A stretch of 64,000 bases of DNA, taken from NCBI RefSeq assembly GCF_013407835.1, contig NZ_JACCBI010000001.1, positions 1,674,001 through 1,738,000 of the forward strand, written 5' to 3'. Position numbers and translations under genes: made by a program. Source of the stretch: Agromyces atrinae. Its GTDB lineage: Bacteria; Actinomycetota; Actinomycetes; Actinomycetales; Microbacteriaceae. The notes beneath the pieces are model-generated. The model had not been told where the DNA came from. It saw only the letters and a program-made list of their open reading frames with translations, and did not search any database. This document shows, piece by piece, positions 16,680 through 25,201 of this stretch (position 1 is the stretch's first letter; each line of letters starts with the position of its first letter).

Positions 16680-18083
16680 ATGCCTCTCGTCGCCGGAGTC
16701 GACTCGTCGACCCAGTCCTGCAAGGTCGTCGTGCGCGACGCCGAGACCGGCGAGCTCATGCGCTCGGGCCGCGCGGCGCACCCCGACGGAACCGAGGTCG
16801 ACCCCGGGGCGTGGTGGACGGCACTCGAGAGCGCGATCGCGGCGGCCGGCGGGCTGGATGACGTCGCGGCGATCTCGATCGGCGGGCAGCAGCACGGCAT
16901 GGTCGTGCTCGACTCCGACGGTCGGGTGATCAGGGACGCCCTGCTCTGGAACGACACGCGGTCGGCGGATGCCGCGAGCGAGCTCATCGCCGAGGTCGGA
17001 GCCGACGAGTACGCGCGGCGCACGGGCGTCGTGCCGGTCGCGTCGTTCACGGCGACGAAGCTCCGCTGGCTGCGGGATGCCGAGCCTGAGAATGCCGCAC
17101 GCGTCGCGGCCGTCGCCCTCCCCCACGACTGGCTGTCGTGGCGACTGCTCGGCTACGGCCCCGCCGATTCCTCCGAGCTGGGCCCCGTGCTCGACGCGCT
17201 CACGACCGACCGCTCCGACGCGAGCGGCACGGCGTACTGGTCACCGGCGACGGGCGACTACGACCGCGAGCTGCTCGTGCGCGCGCTCGGTCACGACGCC
17301 GTCCTGCCGCGCGTGCTCGGCCCCGCGGAACACGCCGGAACGACGCCGTCGGGCGTCATCGTCGGTGCGGGTGCGGGTGACAACGCCGCAGCGGGTCTCG
17401 GCCTCGATGCGCGCGCGGGCGACGTCGTCGTCTCGATCGGCACGAGCGGCACGGTCTTCGCCGTGACGCCGACGGTCTCGAACGATGCGAGCGGCACGGT
17501 CGCCGGCTTCGCCTCGGCCGACGGAGAGTTCCTGCCGCTCATCGCGACCCTCAACGCCGCGCGCGTGCTCGACGCCGTCGCGGGCCTGCTCGGCGTCTCG
17601 CACGATGAGCTCGGCTCACTCGCCGAGAGCGCGCCGCCCGCGTCATCCGGTGCCGTGCTCGTGCCGTGGTTCGAGGGCGAGCGCACCCCGAACCGGCCCG
17701 ACGCGACGGCCGCGTTCTCGGGCCTCTCGCTCGCGAGCACGACGCGCGAGAACATCGCCCGCGCGGCGATCGAGGGCATGCTGTGCGGCCTCGCCGACGG
17801 ACTCGACGCCGTGCGCGCGCAGGGCGTCACCGCGGAGCGGTTGCTGCTTATCGGCGGTGCTGCGGCGAACCCCGCCGTGCGTGCCGTCGCGGCGCAGGTG
17901 TTCGACGTGCCCGTCGTGATTCCGGCCGCGGGCGAGTACGTCGCCGACGGTGCCGCGCGTCAGGCGGCGTGGGCACTCACGGGTGAGCGTCCGTCGTGGC
18001 CGCTCACGGTCGACGCCGAGCTCGCGGTCGACACGCGGCCCGAGATCCGCGCGCAGTACGCGCGGGCGCGCGACCGGCACTGA
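16680..18083 (+). CDS. xylB: Xylulokinase
   Basis: A 467-residue FGGY-family kinase that phosphorylates D-xylulose to xylulose 5-phosphate. It has the N-terminal phosphate loop [14 protein letters not shown], the substrate motif [14 protein letters not shown] near residue 65, LLWNDTRS, the adenosine loop [13 protein letters not shown] near 257, and the C-terminal [21 protein letters not shown] signature near 390. It follows xylA by 180 nt, with the long hairpin between them. No strong ribosome-binding site is seen before the ATG at 16680 (GGAATCGCC), but the reading frame and start fit the family well. Confidence 0.95.
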   Translation: MPLVAGVDSSTQSCKVVVRDAETGELMRSGRAAHPDGTEVDPGAWWTALESAIAAAGGLDDVAAISIGGQQHGMVVLDSDGRVIRDALLWNDTRSADAASELIAEVGADEYARRTGVVPVASFTATKLRWLRDAEPENAARVAAVALPHDWLSWRLLGYGPADSSELGPVLDALTTDRSDASGTAYWSPATGDYDRELLVRALGHDAVLPRVLGPAEHAGTTPSGVIVGAGAGDNAAAGLGLDARAGDVVVSIGTSGTVFAVTPTVSNDASGTVAGFASADGEFLPLIATLNAARVLDAVAGLLGVSHDELGSLAESAPPASSGAVLVPWFEGERTPNRPDATAAFSGLSLASTTRENIARAAIEGMLCGLADGLDAVRAQGVTAERLLLIGGAAANPAVRAVAAQVFDVPVVIPAAGEYVADGAARQAAWALTGERPSWPLTVDAELAVDTRPEIRAQYARARDRH

Positions 18084-18096
18084 GCGGGTCGGCCCG

Positions 18097-18234
18097 TCAG
18101 GCCGGGGGGTTCTCCGGATCGAGCAGGTCGACCGTCTCCTGCTCGGCGTCGTTGTCGGCGACGACGTCGTTCACCTGTTCGGTGCCGTCGCTCGCGTCGT
18201 CGGGTCCTTCGGTGGTCTCTCGCGGATCGCTCAT
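18097..18234 (-). CDS. Small acidic hypothetical protein (45 residues)
   Basis: A short frame encodes a very acidic peptide (MSDPRETTEGPDDASDG at the start, VDLLDPENPPA at the end) with no hydrophobic segment or cysteine. The start is supported by a TAGCGT box at 18246-18241, 6 nt before the ATG, plus GGAGGC directly in front of it. It sits alone, convergent with xylB, with its stop 14 nt after the xylB stop. Composition suggests a soluble, perhaps disordered protein. I do not recognise a family. Its reality rests on the promoter-start spacing and codon use, so it is moderately supported. Confidence 0.55.
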   Translation of the reverse strand: MSDPRETTEGPDDASDGTEQVNDVVADNDAEQETVDLLDPENPPA

Positions 18235-18306
18235 GCCTCCACGCTAGGCACCGCCCCGGCACCCCACCACCCCTTGCGCGAGCGCCCCACCCGTGCTTCC
18301 CCACCC

Positions 18307-18367
18307 GTCTCGGCGTCACGTTTGTGCTCTTCGCGGGCCGCGAAGAGCACAAACGTGACGCCGAGAC
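18307..18367. repeat. 61-nt palindromic intergenic element, copy 4 (perfect, 30-bp arms)
   Basis: Arms 18307-18336 and 18338-18367 are perfectly complementary with only one unpaired central G. It has the GTCTCGGCGTCACG outer part and the TTT/AAA inner type, as in copy 1. It lies between the small acidic gene and the 3' end of the F420/NADP reductase-like gene. It is the most complete member of the family. Confidence 0.95.
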
Positions 18368-18395
18368 AGGGGTGTGGGGGTGCGCCGGGCGGGGG

Positions 18396-18965
18396 TTAGG
18401 CGCTGAGGGAGTAGCCGCCGGTCCAGCTGATCTTCTCGCTCGCGGCGAGCGTGAGCTGCAGGAATCCGATCGCCTCGAGCTCGCGAGCGCGCTTGAGCGC
18501 ACCGGCATCTACGACGCCGAGGCCGCCCGCACGCACGATGTCGGCGAGGAGGGTCTTCGCGGCGTCGTCGTCTCCGGCGATCTGCACGACCGTCGGGGCG
18601 TCGCCCACGGTCTTCGAGGCGAGCGTCGCGGCGAAGTTCGTGTTGAACGCCTTGAGCACGGTCGACTGCGGGAGCTTCTCGGCGATGACCTGAGCGGCCG
18701 AGCCATCGGCGGGCACGACGAGCGAGTCGAACGTCGAGAAGTCGAGGGGGTTGGTGATGTCGACGACGATCTTGCCCGCGAGGGCTGCGCCGTGCGTGGC
18801 GACGATGTCGTCGACCGCGGGGAACGGCACCGCGAGCACGACGATGTCACCGGCGATCGCCTGCGCGTCGCGGCCGATGTGCTCGACCGAGTGACCGCCC
18901 GCTGCGGCGATCGCTCCGATCGCGTTGCCCATGTTTCCGGTGCCGATGATGCTGACGTTCGTCAT
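18396..18965 (-). CDS. NADPH-dependent F420 reductase-like NAD(P)-binding protein
   Basis: A 189-residue Rossmann protein beginning MTNVSIIGTGNMGNAIGAIA, the dinucleotide-binding motif GxGxMG, then DIVVLAVPF and VVDITNPLD as in Fno/NpdG proteins. Such proteins transfer hydride between NADPH and cofactor F420 or related substrates in the cytosol. GGAGGAGG precedes the ATG. It is divergent from a MarR regulator with a TTGTT-CC-AACAA site between them, so MarR control is likely. Actual F420 use is unproved here; some homologues act on other substrates. Confidence 0.75.
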   Translation of the reverse strand: MTNVSIIGTGNMGNAIGAIAAAGGHSVEHIGRDAQAIAGDIVVLAVPFPAVDDIVATHGAALAGKIVVDITNPLDFSTFDSLVVPADGSAAQVIAEKLPQSTVLKAFNTNFAATLASKTVGDAPTVVQIAGDDDAAKTLLADIVRAGGLGVVDAGALKRARELEAIGFLQLTLAASEKISWTGGYSLSA

Positions 18966-19024
18966 GATTCCTCCTCCGGCCCGGTGGGGCCGCTGCGTTC
19001 TCGAAGATGGGATGTCGGATTTAG

Positions 19025-19036
19025 TTGTTCCAACAA
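19025..19036. promoter_or_regulatory. Candidate MarR operator
   Basis: TTGTTCCAACAA, an inverted repeat of 5 nt with a 2-nt centre, lies midway between the divergent F420 reductase-like gene and marR. MarR proteins usually bind such short palindromes in their own divergent promoter. Confidence 0.5.
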
Positions 19037-19093
19037 TCAATGACGCTAGACCCTTTTACTTGTTTCGTCAACCATTGCCGGTAGACTAGAACC

Positions 19094-19597
19094 ATGTCGA
19101 ACGCCTTCACTCCCGAGGAATCCGCGGCGTGGGTGCGTCTCGTGGCCCTCACGGAGCTGCTGCCGACGGCGCTCGACGCCCAGCTCACGCGCGACTCGGG
19201 CCTCACGCACTTCGAGTACGGCGCCCTCCTCGTGCTCGCCGAAGCGCCCACGCGCACGATGCGCATGACGGCCCTCGCGTCACAGACGAACGCGACGCTC
19301 CCCCGCCTCTCGCATGTCGCCCGCCGACTCGAGGACCGCGGCCTCATCGAGCGCTTCCCGTGCCCCGAAGACCGCCGCGCGACCAATGCCCGCCTCACTC
19401 CCGCGGGCCTCGACGCGCTCACCGAGGCGACGCCCGCGCACCGCGACACCGCTCGCGGCATCGTGCTCGACGCGCTGAGCGCCGAGCAGCTGCGCCAGCT
19501 CTACGACATCGCCGGAACCGTGCTCGAGAAGCTCGACCCCGAGGGCCGGCTCACGGCGACGGCATGCCAGTTCACTCCGGCGGATGACGCGGGCTGA
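19094..19597 (+). CDS. MarR-family transcriptional regulator
   Basis: A 167-residue winged-helix protein. The DNA-binding region spans about residues 35-105: LTHFEYGALLVLAEAPTRT, the recognition helix TLPRLSHVARRLEDRGLIER, and the wing PCPEDRRATNARLTPAG. It probably represses the divergent NADP/F420 reductase-like gene and itself. The transcript is likely leaderless: TAGACT at 19082-19087, 6 nt before the ATG, with TTGTTT at -35. The C-terminus ends in PADDAG, encoded by the recurrent GGATGACGCGGG word. Confidence 0.9.
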   Translation: MSNAFTPEESAAWVRLVALTELLPTALDAQLTRDSGLTHFEYGALLVLAEAPTRTMRMTALASQTNATLPRLSHVARRLEDRGLIERFPCPEDRRATNARLTPAGLDALTEATPAHRDTARGIVLDALSAEQLRQLYDIAGTVLEKLDPEGRLTATACQFTPADDAG

Positions 19598-19621
19598 GCC
19601 CGACCGGGTAACGTGCCGCGT

Positions 19622-20383
19622 GTGACCCCCGCCGACGAGACACCCCTCACCCGCACGCTCCTCGCGCCGAATCCCGGCCCGATGACCCTCGAGGGCACCA
19701 ACACCTATCTCGTCGGTCGAGGCCGCGAACTCGTCGTCGTCGACCCCGGCCCCGCCGACGCCGCGCACCTCGATCGCATCGCCGCGGCGGGCGACGTCGC
19801 GCTCATCCTCATCACGCACCGGCACCCGGATCACACCGACGGCATCGCGGGCCTCGTCGAGCGGACGGGTGCGCCCGTGAGGGCCGTCTCTCCCGAGTTC
19901 TGCGTCGGCGGCGATCCTCTCGTCGACGGCGAGGTGATCGAGGTCGCGGGCACGCGCATCGAGGTCGTCGCGACGCCGGGGCACACGGCCGACTCGGTGT
20001 CGTTCCACCTGCCGGATGACGGCGCGACGGGCTCGATGCTCACGGGCGACACGATCCTCGGGCAGGGCACGACGATCATCGCGTGGCCCGACGGCGCGCT
20101 CCGCCCCTACCTCGCCTCGCTGCACCGGCTGCTCGACTTCCCGCGCGCCGCCGTGCTGCCGGGCCACGGGCCGCGCCGCCCGAACCTCCGAGCGGTCGTC
20201 TACGAGTACCTCGCCCACCGCGGCGAGCGACTCGAGCAGGTGCGCGCCGCCCTCGCCGAGCTCGGTGAGGATGCCGGCGTCGAGGCTGTCACCGATGCCG
20301 TGTACTCCGACATCGCGCCGGGCGTCCGCCCCGCAGCCGAGGCCTCGGTGCGGGCTCAGCTCGACTATCTGCGAGGCGTCTGA
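19622..20383 (+). CDS. Metallo-beta-lactamase fold hydrolase (LACTB2-like)
   Basis: A 253-residue cytosolic metallo-hydrolase. It contains NPGPMTLEGTNTYLVG near the start, the zinc motif THRHPDHTDG (HxHxDH), ATPGHTADS, LTGDTILGQG, and a final histidine in VLPGHGPRR. A C-terminal winged-helix-like region (YEYLAHRGERLEQVRAAL) matches LACTB2/endoribonuclease-like proteins common in actinobacteria. The in vivo substrate is unknown. GTG at 19622 is chosen over GTG 19613 because TAACGT (19609-19614) lies exactly 7 nt upstream, the leaderless spacing seen at other genes here. It follows marR by 24 nt. Confidence 0.85.
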   Translation: MTPADETPLTRTLLAPNPGPMTLEGTNTYLVGRGRELVVVDPGPADAAHLDRIAAAGDVALILITHRHPDHTDGIAGLVERTGAPVRAVSPEFCVGGDPLVDGEVIEVAGTRIEVVATPGHTADSVSFHLPDDGATGSMLTGDTILGQGTTIIAWPDGALRPYLASLHRLLDFPRAAVLPGHGPRRPNLRAVVYEYLAHRGERLEQVRAALAELGEDAGVEAVTDAVYSDIAPGVRPAAEASVRAQLDYLRGV

Positions 20384-20387
20384 ACCG

Positions 20388-21071
20388 TCATCCGCTCGCC
20401 GGGCGCTCGGCCGGGTCGGCGGACGCGGGTGTCGCCCCGTCGGGCCACGACGCGAGACACACTTTGTTGCCGGAGCGATCGGCGAGCACCCAGGTGGCGG
20501 GAGCCTCGGAGTCGTCGACGATCCGCCCACCGGCGGCGAGCGCCTCGGCGAGACGTGCATCGACGTGCTCGCGCGCGACGGACACATCGAGGTGCATCGC
20601 GTGCCGCAGGGGCTTCGCGGGGTCGAGGTCCTGCATCCACACCGTCGAGCCCTGCCCCAGCGGGTCGATCGCGTTGTCGCCCGCCATCGGCGCGTAGCCG
20701 AGCACGGCGCGCCAGAACGGCAGATCGATGGCGTCGGGCTTCGCCGAGATCGCCAGCTGGACCTCCTGGACGGCTCTCGTGTCGGGCGGTGCCGCGTGCT
20801 CACGCGCGACCGCCGAGACCGCTCGCGCAAGGGCCACGTCGTCGTCCTCCGTCGCCCAGAGCTCGCGGGTGAGCTTGACGGTGAGGCGATCGGATGTCGC
20901 GGTGAGCACCGTGCGCGGCCCGAGGCCCGGCACCTCGGCGATCGCGGCGGCCAGTCGCGCGGCCTCACCGAGACCCTCGACCCGGAAGACCGCCGTCGGC
21001 CCGCCGTGGAGCACGACCCAGTCGTCGACGCCCTCGCTCGACAGGAACGCCCGCCACCCCGCTTCACTCAT
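20388..21071 (-). CDS. Pterin-dehydratase-like domain fused to a VOC domain
   Basis: A 227-residue protein with two parts. Residues about 1-100 resemble 4a-hydroxytetrahydrobiopterin dehydratase (WRAFLSSEGVDDWVVLHGG, LTATSDRLTVKLT, DDDVALARAVSAVA), but the catalytic HHP region is replaced by GLGPRT. Residues about 100-215 are a vicinal-oxygen-chelate fold (VQEVQLAISAKPD, HAMHLDVSV, VLADRSGNKVCLA). Such fusions are common uncharacterised actinobacterial proteins, so neither activity can be assumed. TAGCGT at 21084-21079 lies 7 nt before the ATG. It is convergent with the metallo-hydrolase, with a 4-nt gap. Confidence 0.7.
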   Translation of the reverse strand: MSEAGWRAFLSSEGVDDWVVLHGGPTAVFRVEGLGEAARLAAAIAEVPGLGPRTVLTATSDRLTVKLTRELWATEDDDVALARAVSAVAREHAAPPDTRAVQEVQLAISAKPDAIDLPFWRAVLGYAPMAGDNAIDPLGQGSTVWMQDLDPAKPLRHAMHLDVSVAREHVDARLAEALAAGGRIVDDSEAPATWVLADRSGNKVCLASWPDGATPASADPAERPASG

Positions 21072-21171
21072 GCACGACACGCTACGCAGCCCCACCGACA
21101 CCCGCCCGTGTCATCCGATCGGGAATGCCCACGGCCCCCGCGCGTTGCACCCAGAAGGCTCGAGGAGGCGC

Positions 21172-22656
21172 GTGAACAGTCAGAAGCTCTCGGTGGGTTT
21201 CCGCTCCGATCGCGGCCCCATCCTCATCTCGCTCATGCTCGCGACGGGTCTCATCGCGATCGAGGCGACGATCCTCGCGACGGCCGTTCCGACGATCGTG
21301 CGCGATCTCGGCGGCTTCACGCAGTTCCCCTGGCTCTTCTCGATCTACCTGCTCGCACAGGCCGTGTCGGTGCCGATCTACTCGAAGCTCGCCGACACCC
21401 TGGGCCGGAAGCCCATCATCCTGTTCGGCATCGGACTCTTCCTCATCGGCTCGATCTTCTGCGGATTCGCGTGGGACATGACGTCGCTCATCGCATTCCG
21501 CGCCATCCAGGGCCTCGGCGCGGGAGCCGTGCTGCCCATCGCGATCGTCATCGCGGGCGACATCTACACGGTCGCCGAGCGCGCCAAGGCGCAGGGCTAC
21601 CTCGCGAGCGTGTGGGCGATCTCGTCGGTCGTCGGGCCGAGCCTCGGCGGCGTCTTCGCGCAGTTCCTCACGTGGCGGTGGATCTTCTTCATCAACATCC
21701 CCCTCTGCCTCATCGCCGCGTACGTGCTGTGGCGCAACCACCACGAGACGATCGAGCACCGACGCCACCGCATCGACTACGCGGGTGCCGTGCTGCTGAC
21801 GCTCTCGCTCACACTCCTCATCCTCGCCGTGCTCGAGGGCGGCCTCGCATGGGCGTGGAACTCGTGGCAGTCGATCGGGGCGTTCACGCTCGGCGGGCTG
21901 CTGCTCATCGCCTTCGTGTTCGTGGAACGCCGTGCGGCCGAACCGATCATCCCGCTCGGGCTGTTCCGGCGACGGCTCATCGTCACGACGTCGCTCATCT
22001 CGGTCGGGATCGGCGCGATCCTCATCGGCCTGACGTCGTACGTGCCGACCTTCCTCGAGGCCGCGCTGCACGTCGAACCGATCGTGTCGGGTCTCGCGGT
22101 CGCGGCGCTCACCCTCGGCTGGCCGATCTCGGCGTCGCAGTCGGGGCGGCTGTACCTGCGTATCGGGTTCCGCGCGACGGCGTTCATCGGCCTCGCGATC
22201 ACCGTGGTCGGCGCGATCGCCCTCTTCGTCACGGCACCCGCCGAGTCGGTCGCGGCCGTCGCGATCAGCTGTTTCGTCGTGGGGCTCGGCATGGGTCTCG
22301 TCGCAACGCCGACCCTCGTCGCGGCCCAGGCCTCGGTCGATTGGCGTGAACGCGGAGTCGTCACGGGCACGAACATGTTCGCGCGCTCGGCCGGAAGCGC
22401 CGTCGGTGTCGCGATCTTCGGCGCGATCGCCAACGCGATCATCGCCGACGCGGGCCGCGGAGACACCTTCGAACCCGCGATCGTCGCCGGAGCGAACGCC
22501 GTCTTCCTCGCCGTCGCGATCTCCGCCGTCGTCACGTTCGTCTTCGCCCTCGCGATGCCGAAGGTCAGCGCGGCCGACGTCGAGCACCGCGACCCCGCGA
22601 CGGATGACGCGGGCCCGCGCGACCCCTCGACGGATGACGCGTCGCGACCGTTCTGA
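21172..22656 (+). CDS. DHA2-type MFS drug/H+ antiporter
   Basis: A 494-residue membrane protein with about 14 hydrophobic helices. Motif A is seen as SKLADTLGRKPIILFG near residue 75, the RAIQGLGAGAVLP motif near 118 and the antiporter motif C-like WAISSVVGPSLGGVFA near 150. These mark DHA2 proton-coupled drug exporters in the cytoplasmic membrane; the substrate is unknown. The start is a GTG at 21172 after GAGGAGG. The hydrophilic C-terminal tail contains two copies of a TDDA peptide encoded by the recurrent GGATGACGCG word. It stands alone. Confidence 0.9.
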   Translation: MNSQKLSVGFRSDRGPILISLMLATGLIAIEATILATAVPTIVRDLGGFTQFPWLFSIYLLAQAVSVPIYSKLADTLGRKPIILFGIGLFLIGSIFCGFAWDMTSLIAFRAIQGLGAGAVLPIAIVIAGDIYTVAERAKAQGYLASVWAISSVVGPSLGGVFAQFLTWRWIFFINIPLCLIAAYVLWRNHHETIEHRRHRIDYAGAVLLTLSLTLLILAVLEGGLAWAWNSWQSIGAFTLGGLLLIAFVFVERRAAEPIIPLGLFRRRLIVTTSLISVGIGAILIGLTSYVPTFLEAALHVEPIVSGLAVAALTLGWPISASQSGRLYLRIGFRATAFIGLAITVVGAIALFVTAPAESVAAVAISCFVVGLGMGLVATPTLVAAQASVDWRERGVVTGTNMFARSAGSAVGVAIFGAIANAIIADAGRGDTFEPAIVAGANAVFLAVAISAVVTFVFALAMPKVSAADVEHRDPATDDAGPRDPSTDDASRPF

Positions 22657-22794
22657 CGGATGCACGGCGCGACACGCCGCCCCCGCGCGTGCCGCGACGG
22701 CGCGTCGCGCGCTGATCCGCCGTAACGGCAGGGTCCCTCCACGCAGCAGGCCCGAGAAGACGGCAGGGCGCCGGCAGGCGACAGGCGGCAGGCC

Positions 22795-23490
22795 TCAGGA
22801 GCGCTCGTAGCTCCAGGGGAGGGCCGAGAGGTCGAGCCGGTGGCGTGCGCCCGGCGCCTCGAGCAGCGCGTCGTCGGCGAATGCGACGTCGTCCGACCAG
22901 ACGAGCACGCGGCCGGGCGCGAAACGGCCGACGAAGTGCGGAGGCTCGAGGGCGGAGATCCGGGTGAGCAGCGCGTCGACATCGGCGTCGCCCCTGAGTC
23001 CGGCGAGCGTCACCCACGTCGGCGGGTAGAGCGTGAGGGCGCCCGTGGCGTGCAGTGCGAGCGCATCGGCGGGCCGCAGCCACTGCGACCCGACGATCTC
23101 GGCCGCGGGCAGGGCAATGGAGCCGCCGGGCGCCCGCGCGACGAAGAACCACGTGTCGAAGCGGCGTGGGGTGTCGGCCGGCGGGGTCCAGTGCGAGAGC
23201 TCGACGAGATCCGATTCCCCGAGCACGAGTCCCGTCTCCTCGCGGGTCTCGCGCACGGCCGCGGCGCCGAGGCCCGCGTCATCCGCCTCGACGGCGCCGC
23301 CCGGAAAGACCCACGCCCCCGCGAACGAGCCGCGGTCGCTCGGGCGTTCGAGCAGCAGCACCTCGGGCCCGGTCTCGGAGTCGCGCACGAGCACGACCGT
23401 CGCGGCGAGCGCGGACCCGGGCACGGCCTGGCCCGCGGGCACAGTCACACCCGAGGGCACACCCGCGGGCGGAGGAACGTCGTCGGTCAC
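22795..23490 (-). CDS. Nudix hydrolase
   Basis: A 231-residue protein with a Nudix box at about residues 64-88 (GGAVEADDAGLGAAAVRETR then EETGL), where the first acidic position is Asp instead of Glu. The longer ending, with YPPTWVTLAGL and VGRFAPGRVLVWSDD, resembles the NUDT19/RNA-pyrophosphatase-like Nudix group. The enzyme would cleave a nucleoside diphosphate linked to another group (CoA or a nucleotide sugar, for example) using Mg2+. The GTG start at 23490 is supported by TAGCGT (23502-23497) 6 nt upstream. It lies downstream of the apionate operon but has its own promoter region. Confidence 0.85.
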   Translation of the reverse strand: MTDDVPPPAGVPSGVTVPAGQAVPGSALAATVVLVRDSETGPEVLLLERPSDRGSFAGAWVFPGGAVEADDAGLGAAAVRETREETGLVLGESDLVELSHWTPPADTPRRFDTWFFVARAPGGSIALPAAEIVGSQWLRPADALALHATGALTLYPPTWVTLAGLRGDADVDALLTRISALEPPHFVGRFAPGRVLVWSDDVAFADDALLEAPGARHRLDLSALPWSYERS

Positions 23491-23543
23491 GCGATCACGC
23501 TACCCCGCGTCATCCGCCCGCGCATCGGCCCCGCGCGGAACGA

Positions 23544-24407
23544 TCAGCGCTTGACGGCGTCGATCTTCAGCATGCGCGCGATGACGTAGTCGAGCTCGGA
23601 GTCGTCGAAGATCTTCTTCCAGTCGTCCTTGATGATCGATTCGCGGCCGTAGTCCATGGCGATGTGGCACGCGTCCGAGAACGGGTTCGAGCCGCGCAGG
23701 GCGTTCGTGAGCGCGATGCCGACGTGGCCCCAGAGCATGGCGCGGGCCGCCTCGTAGGGAACGCCGACGGTGTTGACGGTCTCGTCGAGCGCCTCCTGCA
23801 GCAGTTCGCCGATCATGCACGCGATGGTCTCGACGAGGGTCGGCTCGAGCACGGCGAGCTGCTTGACGGTCACCCAGTGCACCTGGATGACGGGCGCGTA
23901 GATCGTCGAGATGACCGATTCGGCAAGCACGCGAGCGGTCTCGTCACCCGACTCGATGGCCGCGACGACCTCCTGCGGGGCCGCGATGCCGCCGAACGTG
24001 TCGGCGTACTCCTCGTCGGTGCGACGCTCGAGGAAGACCGAGGGGTGGCACGGGTGAGCGCACACGTACTCGATGCCGTCGCGCGCGAAGAGCAGTCCGG
24101 CGTAGGCCGCGGCAGGGTCGAGCGTGAGCACGATCGCGCCGTCCTTGAGCTTCGGCACGACGTCCTCGGAGACGGCGCCGAGCACGACGTCGGGCACCGC
24201 GAGGATCACGACGTCGGCGTCGACGATGGCCTCGTCGGTCGGCGTGATGTCGAGGCCGAGACCGCGCACGCGCTCCTGGCCGGCGGGAGACGCCTCGCTG
24301 TAGAAGACCGTGAAGTCGCTCTTCTTGAGGTTGTTCGAGACGCGCATGCCCATCTTGCCGCCCGCTCCGATGAGCGCGACGGTCGTGGGGCGGGTGAGGG
24401 TCGTCAT
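23544..24407 (-). CDS. apnO: D-apionate oxidoisomerase candidate (phosphogluconate-dehydrogenase-like)
   Basis: A 287-residue NAD(P)-dependent enzyme. The Rossmann motif is VALIGAGGKMGMRVSNNLK; later parts (VDADVVILAVPD, YVCAHPCHPS, VHWVTVKQLAVLEPTLVET, GHVGIALTNAL) fit the family annotated as phosphogluconate dehydrogenase C-terminal-like. As I recall, D-apionate oxidoisomerase (ApnO), which oxidises D-apionate with a hydroxymethyl migration to 3-oxo-isoapionate, belongs to it. Context supports this: it is the last gene of an operon with erythrulose-phosphate enzymes, and an ApnL-like lactonase shares the operator. Its ATG overlaps the upstream stop (ATGA). Another hydroxyacid dehydrogenase role is possible. 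Confidence 0.6.
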   Translation of the reverse strand: MTTLTRPTTVALIGAGGKMGMRVSNNLKKSDFTVFYSEASPAGQERVRGLGLDITPTDEAIVDADVVILAVPDVVLGAVSEDVVPKLKDGAIVLTLDPAAAYAGLLFARDGIEYVCAHPCHPSVFLERRTDEEYADTFGGIAAPQEVVAAIESGDETARVLAESVISTIYAPVIQVHWVTVKQLAVLEPTLVETIACMIGELLQEALDETVNTVGVPYEAARAMLWGHVGIALTNALRGSNPFSDACHIAMDYGRESIIKDDWKKIFDDSELDYVIARMLKIDAVKR

Positions 24408-25201
24408 GGCTGTTTCTCCTGCAGATAGGTGATGCTCGTCGCGGTCCACGCCGCTTCGAGCTGGGTGGTGGTGTGTGCGTCGCCGGCCCAGGGCAGCCAG
24501 TGCTCGACGATGCGGTTGATGCCGCGCTCCTCGGTGCGCACCTGGCGGGCGATGTCGTCGTAGTCGAGTCGACCGGTGCCGAGTGGTGCGCCCGCGAGCA
24601 CGAAGCCGACCCAGCCCGGCGACCGGGTGAAGTCGAAGTCCTTGACGTGCCAGTTCGCCGTGTACTCGGCGCATGCGCGCGTGACGTCGACGGGCGATTC
24701 GAGGTTCGCGACGGGGTTCGCGGGGTCGAGGCAGATGCCGAGGTTCGCGCTGCCGACGGTCTCGACGAGGGCGACGAGGTCGGATGTCGGTACCTGCTCG
24801 TACGTCTCGAGGGCGAGCGTGATGCCCGCCGACTCGTAGGCGCCGAGCACCGATCGCACGCGGCGTTCGGCCTCGGCGGGCGTCGGCCGGTCGTCACCCG
24901 CCGTCCACATGCTGCGGACGAGCGAGGCGCCGAGCGCTTCGGCGATGCCGAGGTAGCGCTCGAGCAGTGCGGGGTCGGTGCCCTTCGTGCCGACCTCGAG
25001 CACGATTCCGAGGTCGTCGGCGAGAGCCCGCACATCGGCGAGGTCGCTCGCGGTCAGCGCGTCGAGGGGCGGGTAGTCGCAGATCTGGAAGACGCCGACG
25101 CCGTCAGCCGCCGTCGCGCGCAGCATGTCGGCGAGCGACAGCGGCTCGTCGACGCGGTCGGACCAGCGCCAGAAGAACGCGTACGTGCTGAGACCGATCA
25201 T
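24404..25201 (-). CDS. oiaC: TIM-barrel isomerase/decarboxylase, OiaC candidate
   Basis: A 265-residue xylose-isomerase-like TIM barrel. Candidate metal ligands are the Glu of ITLALETYEQ, the Asp of GICLDPANP, the His of NWHVKDF and the Glu of NRIVEHW, one on each usual strand end. Generic annotation would be sugar phosphate isomerase/epimerase. In known D-apionate pathways a protein of this fold, OiaC, decarboxylates 3-oxo-isoapionate to L-erythrulose. That product is exactly what the downstream kinase and isomerases in this operon would use. Start and stop overlap its neighbours (ATGA at both ends). Function is inferred from context. Confidence 0.5.
   Translation of the reverse strand: MIGLSTYAFFWRWSDRVDEPLSLADMLRATAADGVGVFQICDYPPLDALTASDLADVRALADDLGIVLEVGTKGTDPALLERYLGIAEALGASLVRSMWTAGDDRPTPAEAERRVRSVLGAYESAGITLALETYEQVPTSDLVALVETVGSANLGICLDPANPVANLESPVDVTRACAEYTANWHVKDFDFTRSPGWVGFVLAGAPLGTGRLDYDDIARQVRTEERGINRIVEHWLPWAGDAHTTTQLEAAWTATSITYLQEKQP

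Noticed and set aside
22760..22800. Short GGCAGG repeats between the MFS exporter and the Nudix gene
   Set aside because: Only a few imperfect copies, no regular spacing and no palindrome; likely chance in GC-rich intergenic DNA, not a CRISPR or tandem array.
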